Source of the DNA: Roseateles aquatilis
Lineage (GTDB): Bacteria > Pseudomonadota > Gammaproteobacteria > Burkholderiales > Burkholderiaceae_C
Direction: 5' to 3'
Assembly: GCF_002205645.1 (NCBI RefSeq)
Contig: NZ_NIOF01000001.1
Span: 62,001-126,000, forward strand
Length of the DNA: 64,000 nucleotides
Below are positions 28,116 through 34,346 of the stretch, one piece after another. Each line of letters starts with the position of its first letter. Within the stretch, counting starts at the first letter, position 1. Both the position numbers and the translations under genes were made by a program. Below the pieces are notes generated by a model that was not told the DNA's origin, searched no databases, and saw nothing but the letters and a program-made list of their open reading frames with translations.

Positions 28116-28910
28116 ATGCAACGACGACAACTGATCGCCCGCGCCGCCCTGACGGCCTGCGCCCTGCTGGCCACCGCCGGCGCGCAAGCCCAGGCCCCCG
28201 ACTGGAAGAAGATCCGCATCGGCGTCGAGGGCGCCTACCCCCCGTTCTCCGAGGTCGGCGCGGACGGCAAGCTCAAGGGCTTCGAGATCGACCTGGCCAA
28301 CGCCCTGTGCGCCGAGATGAAGGCCGAATGCACGCTGGTGCAGCAGGACTTCGACGGCCTGATCCCCGCCCTGCAGTCGCGCAAGATCGACGCCGCGATC
28401 GCCTCGATCTCGATCACCGACGAGCGCAAGAAGGTCATCGCCTTCTCCAACCCCTACTACAACACGCCGGCCCGCTTCACCGCCAAGGCCGACGCCAAGT
28501 TCGACTTCTCCCCGGCCGGCCTCAAGGGCAAGAAGATCGCCGTGCAGCGCGCGACCATCCATGAGAAGTTCGCGACCGAGACCTTCAAGCAAAGCGAGAT
28601 CGTCCGCTACGCGACGCAGGACCAGGCCTTCCTGGACCTGAAGTCGGGCCGCGTGGACCTGACGCTGGCGGACCTGGTCGCCTCCGACCTGGGCTTCCTG
28701 AAGACGCCGAGCGGCAAGGGCTTCGCCTTCGTCGGCCCGAGCTACACCGACGTCAAGTACTTCGGCACCGGCAGCGGCGTCGGCCTGCGCAAGGCGGACG
28801 AGAAGACGCTGGGCAAGAAGTTCAACGACGCCATCGCCGCGGTGCGGGCCAACGGCACCTTCAAGAAGCTGAACGACAAGTACTTCGAGTACGACATCTC
28901 GGCCAAGTGA
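28116..28910 (+). CDS. Periplasmic basic/polar amino-acid-binding protein (HisJ/ArgT-like)
   Basis: Solute-binding protein of a polar amino acid ABC importer, 264 aa. ATG at 28116 has AAGGAG at 28105-28110. Signal peptide 1 to about 26 (ends GAQAQA). The mature protein starts with IRIGVEGAYPPFSEVG, then GFEIDLANALCAEM, QDFDGLIPALQSRKIDAAIASISIT, and DLTLADLVASDLGF, all typical of the lysine/arginine/ornithine or histidine-binding family (SBP_bac_3). The following genes provide two permeases and the ATPase, so ligand class is basic amino acids by analogy; opines are an alternative. Confidence 0.92.
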   Translation: MQRRQLIARAALTACALLATAGAQAQAPDWKKIRIGVEGAYPPFSEVGADGKLKGFEIDLANALCAEMKAECTLVQQDFDGLIPALQSRKIDAAIASISITDERKKVIAFSNPYYNTPARFTAKADAKFDFSPAGLKGKKIAVQRATIHEKFATETFKQSEIVRYATQDQAFLDLKSGRVDLTLADLVASDLGFLKTPSGKGFAFVGPSYTDVKYFGTGSGVGLRKADEKTLGKKFNDAIAAVRANGTFKKLNDKYFEYDISAK

Positions 28911-29042
28911 GCCGACGCGGGCGCTCCTTCCGCCCGCTTTCCCCCGCCGTCCGGCGCTCCGCCCGCGATCACCGTCGTCGTCGCGACCGCCGGGACACCG
29001 GACGGCCCCCAAGATTCCTGAACGTCCCCGAAGGACCGTCGA

Positions 29043-29735
29043 ATGTTCCTGCACGGTTATCTGCCCAGCCTGCTCGAAGGCGCCGTTCTGACCCTGTGCG
29101 TGGCGGTCACCTCGATGGCGCTGGCCATGGTGCTGGGCCTGCTCGGCGCACTGGCGAAGCTGTCGAAGTGGCGCCTGGCCAAATGGATCGCCACCGTCTA
29201 CACGACGCTGATCCGCGGCGTGCCCGACCTGTTGCTGATGCTGCTGATCTTCTTCGGTGGCCAGGTGGCGGTGAACCACATCGCCGCCTCGCTCGGCCAT
29301 GACGAGTACATCGACATCAACCCCTTCGTGGCCGGCGTTTGCACCATCGCGTTCATCTTCGGCGCCTACCTGACGGAGGCCTTCCGCGGCGCCTTCCTCG
29401 CGGTGCCGCCCGGCCAGCGCGAGGCCGGCCTGGCCTTCGGCATGAGCCCTGCCCAGGTGGCCTGGCGCATCACCTTCCCGCAGATGTTCCGGCATGTGCT
29501 GCCGGGGCTCTCCAACAACTGGCTGGTGCTGATCAAGAGCACCGCCATCGTGTCGGTCATCGGGCTGCACGACCTGATGACGCGCGGCTCGCAGGCGGCC
29601 GGCAACACCCGCGAGCCGTTCGTGTTCTACCTGGCGGTGGCGGTGATCTACCTGCTGTTCACGTCGCTGTCGGAGCTGTTCTTCGACCGCCTGCACAAGC
29701 GCCTGTCCATCGGCGTGCGCCGCCACTCGCTGTGA
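29043..29735 (+). CDS. Amino-acid ABC transporter permease (HisQ-like)
   Basis: Inner-membrane permease, 230 aa, about five hydrophobic helices. Characteristic segments: YTTLIRGVPDLLLMLLIFFG, the EAFRGAFLAVPPGQREAGLA ATPase-coupling (EAA) loop near residue 117, and LIKSTAIVSVIGLHDLM after it. It is the HisQ/ArtQ-type partner, with the second permease 109 bases downstream. 132 bases separate it from the binding-protein gene. Confidence 0.92.
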   Translation: MFLHGYLPSLLEGAVLTLCVAVTSMALAMVLGLLGALAKLSKWRLAKWIATVYTTLIRGVPDLLLMLLIFFGGQVAVNHIAASLGHDEYIDINPFVAGVCTIAFIFGAYLTEAFRGAFLAVPPGQREAGLAFGMSPAQVAWRITFPQMFRHVLPGLSNNWLVLIKSTAIVSVIGLHDLMTRGSQAAGNTREPFVFYLAVAVIYLLFTSLSELFFDRLHKRLSIGVRRHSL

Positions 29736-29844
29736 GCGCGGCCACGACCGATCGCCACGGCAAGGCCGCGCCTCACGCCGCCGGCCCGCGCCGTTTCACC
29801 CGTCTCCCATCGGTCCCGCCGTCGCTGGCGGGCCGCACCTCGCC

Positions 29845-30531
29845 ATGAACGTGGACACCATCGTCGAGAACATCCCGCGCTACTTCCAGGGCGCACAGAC
29901 CACCCTGGCGCTGCTGGCGGTATCGCTGCTGATCGGACTGGCGATGGCCATCCCGCTGGCGGTGCTGCGCACGCTGCCCAACCGGTGGCTGTCCCGCGCG
30001 GTCTGGGTCTACACCTACGTCTTCCGCGGCACGCCGATGCTGGTGCAGCTGTTCCTGATCTATTACGGGCTGGGCCAGTTCGAGTGGATGCAGCAGAGCG
30101 CGTTGTGGCCGCTGTTCAGCTCGGCCTGGTTCTGCGCCTGCCTGACCTTCGTGCTGAACACCTGCGCGTACACGACGGAGATCATCGCGGGGTCCATCCG
30201 CGCGCTGCCCCACGGCGAGATCGAGGCCGCCAAGGCGCTGGGCATGAGCCGCGCGGTGATGCTGCGCCGCATCGTCCTGCCGGCGGCGCTGCGCCGCGCG
30301 CTGCCCGCCTACAGCAACGAGGTGATCTTCATGCTGCACGGCACGGCGCTGGCCAGCGTCGTGACGATCATGGACCTCACCGGCGTGGCCCGCGACATCA
30401 ACGCCACCTACTACATCCCGTTCGAGGCCTTCATCACCGCGGCGATCTTCTACTTCGCGATGACGCTGGTCCTGGTCGGCCTGTTCCACAAGGCGGAGGC
30501 ACGCTGGCTCAAGCCGCTGATGCCGCGCTGA
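29845..30531 (+). CDS. Amino-acid ABC transporter permease (HisM-like)
   Basis: Second inner-membrane permease, 228 aa. Segments: YTYVFRGTPMLVQLFLIYYG, NTCAYTTEIIAGSIRALPHGE leading into the EAA loop (EIEAAKALGMSRAVMLRRI), and HGTALASVVTIMDLTGVARD. Length and motifs match HisM/ArtM. Its stop is followed by a short tandem repeat (30546-30567) and then the deacylase gene. Confidence 0.92.
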   Translation: MNVDTIVENIPRYFQGAQTTLALLAVSLLIGLAMAIPLAVLRTLPNRWLSRAVWVYTYVFRGTPMLVQLFLIYYGLGQFEWMQQSALWPLFSSAWFCACLTFVLNTCAYTTEIIAGSIRALPHGEIEAAKALGMSRAVMLRRIVLPAALRRALPAYSNEVIFMLHGTALASVVTIMDLTGVARDINATYYIPFEAFITAAIFYFAMTLVLVGLFHKAEARWLKPLMPR

Positions 30532-30545
30532 TCGTACCGAGATCG

Positions 30546-30567
30546 CGCTGATATCCCGCTGATATCC
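30546..30567. repeat. Two tandem 11-bp copies of CGCTGATATCC
   Basis: Perfect back-to-back duplication in the 104-base gap between the HisM-like permease and the deacylase gene. No function seen. Confidence 0.6.
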
Positions 30568-30635
30568 CGCGGCCATCGCGTCGATATCGGCCGCCCCGCC
30601 AATGTCCCGCTGAATCGAAGAACCGACGGATCCCG

Positions 30636-31763
30636 ATGCAAGTCAGACAACACCCCCTGCCGAGCCCCGCGCCCGGCACCCGGCGCGAGCTGGTCTCGCT
30701 GCACTACGGCCAACCGGGCCAAGGACAGAAGGTCTACATCCAGGCCTCGCTGCACGCCGACGAGTTGCCCGGCATGCTGACCGCCTGGCACCTGCGTCGC
30801 CAGCTCGACGCGCTGGAGGCCGCCGGCCGCCTGGCCGGCGAAGTGGTCCTGGTGCCGATGGCCAACCCGATCGGGCTGTCCCAGTGGTGGCTGCAGTCGC
30901 ACCTGGGCCGTTTCGAGAGCCTGTCCGGCGAGAACTTCAACCGCCACTACCCCGAGTACATCGAGGCCGCCGCCCACGTCGCCGAGGCCCGCCTGGGCGC
31001 GGACCCGACGCAGAACGTCGCCGTGCTGCGCGCCGCGCTGAAGACCGAGGTCCAGTCCGCCCCCGCCGACACCGAGCTGAAGGCGCTGCGCAAGACGCTG
31101 ATGCTGCTGGCCTGCGACGCCGACGTCGTGCTGGACCTGCACTGCGACGCGCAGGCGGTGATGCACCTCTACACCGAGACGCCCTGCTGGCCGCAATGCG
31201 AGCCGCTGGCCGCCTTCCTCGGTGCCGGCGTCACGCTGCTGGCGACGGACTCGGGGGACAACCCGTTCGACGAGGCCTGCTCGCAGGTGTGGTGGAAATG
31301 GGCGCGGCACTTCGGCGACCGATTCCCGATCCCGCAAGCCTGCCTGTCGGTGACGGTGGAACTGCGCGGCCAGCAGGACGTGCACCACGACCTGGCCGAG
31401 AAAGACGCGCAGGCGATCGTGGACTTCCTGACCTGGCGCGGCGTGATCGCCGCCGACGGCGCGGCGCCGGTGGTGCCCGCGGCCGTCGGTGACGCGCGGC
31501 CGCTGGCGGGCTCGATGCCGATCCAGTCGCCGGTCGCCGGCGTGCTGACTTTCCTGCGCGAGGTCGGCGAGACGGTGCGGGCCGGCGACGTGATCGCCCA
31601 TGTCATCGATCCGATCACCGCATCGGTCACCGAATTGAAGAGCCCGGTCGACGGGCTGCTGTTTGCTCGCGACACGCTGCGCCTGGTCACCACCGGCGCG
31701 CGGGTTGCGAAAGTCGCCGGTCGCGAAGCGACCCGTATCGGAAAACTGTTGGGAGCGCGTTGA
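30636..31763 (+). CDS. Succinylglutamate desuccinylase/aspartoacylase-family metallohydrolase (M14-like)
   Basis: Zinc-dependent deacylase-type enzyme of 375 aa, cytoplasmic (no signal peptide). Zinc ligands: His40 and Glu43 in ASLHADELPG, and His in VVLDLHCDAQA. The catalytic Glu is in SVTVELRGQQ, and the substrate Asn-Arg pair in GENFNRHY. The last 95 residues, from SMPIQSPVAGVL to the end, form a barrel-sandwich-like C-terminal domain (PVAGVLTFLREVGETVRAG and LKSPVDGLLF). It sits inside an amino-acid ABC operon, between the permeases and the ATPase; the ATPase start overlaps its stop by one base. A likely role is to remove an acyl group from the imported amino-acid derivative, but the substrate is not known. 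Confidence 0.82.
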   Translation: MQVRQHPLPSPAPGTRRELVSLHYGQPGQGQKVYIQASLHADELPGMLTAWHLRRQLDALEAAGRLAGEVVLVPMANPIGLSQWWLQSHLGRFESLSGENFNRHYPEYIEAAAHVAEARLGADPTQNVAVLRAALKTEVQSAPADTELKALRKTLMLLACDADVVLDLHCDAQAVMHLYTETPCWPQCEPLAAFLGAGVTLLATDSGDNPFDEACSQVWWKWARHFGDRFPIPQACLSVTVELRGQQDVHHDLAEKDAQAIVDFLTWRGVIAADGAAPVVPAAVGDARPLAGSMPIQSPVAGVLTFLREVGETVRAGDVIAHVIDPITASVTELKSPVDGLLFARDTLRLVTTGARVAKVAGREATRIGKLLGAR

Positions 31764-32533
31764 TGTCCGCGGCCAGTCTCGTTGTTGAAAATCTGCACAA
31801 GCGCTACGGCGATCGCGAAGTGCTCAAGGGTGTCTCCCTGTCCGCCCGGACCGGGGACGTCATCACGCTGATCGGGTCCAGCGGCTCGGGCAAGAGTACC
31901 TTCCTGCGCTGCCTGAACCTGCTCGAACAGCCGCACGAGGGCAGCTTGCGCCTGGGCGGCGACGAGCTGTCCCTGGTGCGCGACCGCGACGGCAGCCTCA
32001 AGGCCGCCAACGCGGCGCAGCTGCAGCGCTGGCGGGCGCGGCTGGCGATGGTGTTCCAGAACTTCAACCTGTGGGGTCACCGCACGGTGCTGGAGAACGT
32101 CATCGAGGCGCCCATCCACGTGCTGGGCCAGCCCCGCGCGCAGGCCATCGAGAAGGCCGAGGCGCTGCTGGCCCGCGTGGGCGTGTCGCACCGCAAGGAT
32201 GTCTACCCGGCGCAGTTGTCCGGCGGCGAGCAGCAGCGCGTGGCGATCGCCCGCGCGCTGGCGGTCGACCCCGAGGTGATGCTCTTCGACGAGCCGACCT
32301 CGGCGCTCGACCCCGAGCTGGTCGGCGAGGTCCTGAAGGTCATGCGCGACCTCGCCGCGGAAGGCCGCACGATGATCGTCGTCACGCACGAGATGGGTTT
32401 CGCGCGCGAGGTCTCGACGCACACGATGTTCCTGCACCAGGGACGCGTGGAGGAGCAAGGCAACCCGCGCGAGGTGCTCGCCAAGCCGCAGAGCGAGCGA
32501 TTGAAGGCGTTCCTGAGCGGCGGGTTGAAGTAG
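31763..32533 (+). CDS. Amino-acid ABC transporter ATP-binding subunit (HisP-like)
   Basis: ATPase of the importer, 256 aa from the ATG at 31763-31765, which shares a base with the stop of the deacylase gene (TGATG). Walker A GSSGSGKST (about residue 38), Q-loop in VFQNFNLWGHRTVLENV, signature LSGGEQQRVAIARALA, Walker B VMLFDEPTSALDPE, H-loop in VVTHEMGFAREV. The KAANAAQLQRWRARLAMVFQ insert is typical of HisP/ArtP. A terminator hairpin follows (32560). Confidence 0.94.
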   Translation: MSAASLVVENLHKRYGDREVLKGVSLSARTGDVITLIGSSGSGKSTFLRCLNLLEQPHEGSLRLGGDELSLVRDRDGSLKAANAAQLQRWRARLAMVFQNFNLWGHRTVLENVIEAPIHVLGQPRAQAIEKAEALLARVGVSHRKDVYPAQLSGGEQQRVAIARALAVDPEVMLFDEPTSALDPELVGEVLKVMRDLAAEGRTMIVVTHEMGFAREVSTHTMFLHQGRVEEQGNPREVLAKPQSERLKAFLSGGLK

Positions 32534-32559
32534 TCTCCGCCGACTTGAAACGAAGGACG

Positions 32560-32585
32560 GCCCGGGCATGCCCCGGGCTTTCTTC
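32560..32585 (+). terminator. Terminator after the amino-acid ABC operon
   Basis: GCCCGGG and CCCGGGC arms around a five-base loop, followed by TTTCTT, starting 27 bases after the stop of the ATPase gene. Confidence 0.75.
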
Positions 32586-32593
32586 ATCCTGCG

Positions 32594-32908
32594 TCAGAAG
32601 ACGGCGCGCACCCCTCGGTCGCGCAGGATCCGCAACAGCCTCAAGGTCGGGCCTTTCGGCTTGTTGAACCCCTGCTCCCAGCGCCGCAGCAAGCGAGGCG
32701 ACGTGTTCAACATGTCCGCGAAGGTGTCGAGCTCGAGGTTCTCGCTCTCTCGGATCGCACGCACCTCCTCGGGAAGCAACGGGTCGGGCGGCTGCATGCC
32801 GACCCATTCCCATTGACGCATGTCTTCGTCACCCATCATGCCGCAGGCACGCCAGCGACGGCCCATTCGGAGCATCTGCTCAATTGCTTCGGACTTCCGT
32901 TTTCGCAT
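32594..32908 (-). CDS. XRE-type antitoxin, module 1
   Basis: 104-aa DNA-binding antitoxin from the ATG at 32906-32908 (the GTG before it is a weaker choice). An XRE-like HTH occupies the C-terminal half: LPEEVRAIRESENLELDTFA then DMLNTSPRLLRRWEQGFNKP and KGPTLRLLRILRDRG, the pattern of NadS/HigA antitoxins. The Arg/Lys- and Met-rich N-terminal 45 residues are probably the toxin-binding part. Its start overlaps the end of the RelE-like toxin gene, so the order is toxin then antitoxin, as in higBA. Base composition here is clearly less GC-rich than in the flanking operons. It is about half identical to the antitoxin of module 2. Confidence 0.8.
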   Translation of the reverse strand: MRKRKSEAIEQMLRMGRRWRACGMMGDEDMRQWEWVGMQPPDPLLPEEVRAIRESENLELDTFADMLNTSPRLLRRWEQGFNKPKGPTLRLLRILRDRGVRAVF

Positions 32909-33281
32909 CACAGTCCACCTCTTTCAATTCGCCTTCAAGCAACGCACTCTGTCTTTCGCCACCAGTCATTGCAGTCAACCTCATCGCGGCCATGCGACGC
33001 AGTCTGAGCTGCTTCTCGCTGACGTTCGCCCGACTACTCTTGGCGAAACCATCGATGAAAAACCACGCGCCTCCACGACGATTGGCGACCAGGACTCGAT
33101 ATCCACCACTCTTGCCCGCGCCAGATCTCGCCACTCGCTTCTTGAGCAGTCCACTACCGAGATCCGCGTCGATCAACCCGCCGGCCATTTCGGCCACAGC
33201 GCGGCACAGATCGATATCGCGCAAGACTTGCCTGCGCATCCATCGGCGGAATCCTTCGACCACATACACCGGCTCGGCCAT
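32880..33281 (-). CDS. RelE/HigB-fold toxin, module 1
   Basis: 133 aa. The ATG at 33279-33281 is preceded by GGAGG at the right distance, which decides against the upstream GTG at 33293. The core LIDADLGSGLLKKRVARSGA, GKSGGYRVLVANRR and WFFIDGFAKS is typical of the RelE toxin family PF06296, mRNA interferases that act on translating ribosomes. The 32-residue C-terminal part (after SSRANVSEKQ) differs from module 2. The end of the gene overlaps the antitoxin start. Not a duplicate of recent date: many synonymous changes separate it from its paralogue. Confidence 0.8.
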   Translation of the reverse strand: MAEPVYVVEGFRRWMRRQVLRDIDLCRAVAEMAGGLIDADLGSGLLKKRVARSGAGKSGGYRVLVANRRGGAWFFIDGFAKSSRANVSEKQLRLRRMAAMRLTAMTGGERQSALLEGELKEVDCDAKTEVRSN

Positions 33282-33368
33282 GTCGACCTCCACGCATCGC
33301 TGCGATGAAGATCAGTGCCAGGTCTTGCTGTCCTGATTGGCGTCCCGAAGTGGGCCTTCCGATGGGGG
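33282..33368. repeat. Copy 1 of an 87-base conserved upstream block of the TA modules
   Basis: The stretch before toxin 1 matches 34137-34223, before toxin 2, along its whole length with scattered substitutions (for example GCATCGCTGCGATGAAG and CAGTGCCAGGTCTTGC in both). It contains the ribosome site and probably the promoter and autoregulatory operator of each module. Confidence 0.75.
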
Positions 33369-33445
33369 ATCGCGAATGTCGATGAATCGACTGAAGACAG
33401 CTGAATGTCAGCGTCGGAGCCGAGACCACCATTGGTCACCCTGTC

Positions 33446-33763
33446 TCACGGGAAGACCGATTCGATCCCTCTGTCCCGGACCATCCTCAACAGCCTCAAC
33501 TCCGATCCCTTCGGGCGACCGAAGCCTTGCTCCCAACGGCGCAGTTGCCGCGCTGTCGTGTTGAAGATGCGCGCCAGGATGTAGACATCAAGATCGGACT
33601 GTTCACGCAGGATGCGGATGTCCGCGGGAAGTAGCGGCTCGGGCGGCGACATGCAGGCTCGCTCATACAGTCGCATCCTTTCGTCGCTGATGATGCCGAT
33701 GGCATGCCAGTCCCGGCCTTCGCGCAGGATCCTGGTGACCAACTTGGATTTACGCTTTCGCAT
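33446..33763 (-). CDS. XRE-type antitoxin, module 2
   Basis: 105 aa from the ATG at 33761-33763. Same layout as antitoxin 1: basic N-terminus MRKRKSKLVTRILREGRDWH, segment PPEPLLPADIRILREQSDLD, and HTH IFNTTARQLRRWEQGFGRPK followed by GSELRLLRMVRDRG. It overlaps the end of toxin 2 by 14 bases. The N-terminal half, likely to contact the toxin, is less conserved between modules than the HTH, which could keep the two pairs from cross-neutralising. Confidence 0.8.
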   Translation of the reverse strand: MRKRKSKLVTRILREGRDWHAIGIISDERMRLYERACMSPPEPLLPADIRILREQSDLDVYILARIFNTTARQLRRWEQGFGRPKGSELRLLRMVRDRGIESVFP

Positions 33764-34136
33764 CACACTTCACCTCTTTCAGTTCACCGTTTGATAGCGC
33801 CTCGGAGATGTCCGTCGCGGACATCGACAACAGCGACGCGGCATGAACGCGACACAACGCCAATGCCATCCCGTCGACGCTGTCTCGCTCACTCTTCGCG
33901 TACCCCTGGACAAAGAACCAAGGCCGGTCGCGACGATTCGCGACGACGGCTCGGTAGCCCCTGCTCTTGCCAGCGCCGGATCTTGCGATTCGCTTCTTGA
34001 GCAGTCCACTACCGAGATCTGCATCGATCAGCCCACGTGTCATTTCGGCCACGGCTCGACACAGGTCGAGGTCGCGCAGGACCTGCTTGCGCATCCATCG
34101 ATGGAATCCCTCGATCACATACACCGGCTCGGCCAC
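33750..34136 (-). CDS. RelE/HigB-fold toxin, module 2
   Basis: 128 aa. Start taken at the GTG at 34134-34136, aligned with the ATG of toxin 1 and preceded by the same GGAGG. The core LIDADLGSGLLKKRIARSGA, GKSRGYRAVVANRR and WFFVQGYAKS closely matches toxin 1 (about three quarters identical over the first 85 residues), whereas the C-terminal 40 residues (VDGMALALCRVHAASLLS) are unrelated in sequence until the shared ending KEVKCDAK. Confidence 0.8.
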   Translation of the reverse strand: MAEPVYVIEGFHRWMRKQVLRDLDLCRAVAEMTRGLIDADLGSGLLKKRIARSGAGKSRGYRAVVANRRDRPWFFVQGYAKSERDSVDGMALALCRVHAASLLSMSATDISEALSNGELKEVKCDAKA

Positions 34137-34223
34137 ATCGACCTCCACGCATCGCTGCGATGAAGGTCAGTGCCAGGTCTTGCCCGAGCGATTGGCGTCC
34201 TGAAGTGGGCCCTCCGATGGGGG
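34137..34223. repeat. Copy 2 of the 87-base upstream block of the TA modules
   Basis: Pairs with 33282-33368. It defines the far end of the duplicated unit; the module copies therefore run about 32594-33368 and 33446-34223. Confidence 0.75.
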
Positions 34224-34289
34224 CATCGAAGCCTCGGGAATCTGCATCCCGATCCGCATCTCGAATCGACGCCGCGAATCGGAAAGAAG

Positions 34290-34315
34290 AAAGCCGCGCA
34301 TCAGCGCGGCTTTCT
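34290..34315 (-). terminator. Terminator of the condensin operon
   Basis: AAAGCCGCGC and GCGCGGCTTT arms around a four-base loop, followed on the minus strand by CTTCTTTCC, 32 bases after the mksB-like stop. It insulates the toxin-antitoxin modules from the condensin operon upstream. Confidence 0.85.
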
Positions 34316-34346
34316 CATGAAGCGGAATGAATCGGCGCGGACCGCC

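Noticed and set aside
32534-34346. Prophage or restriction-type island around the TA modules
   Set aside because: Only the two TA pairs are there; no integrase, phage gene, att-like repeat or tRNA edge is visible.
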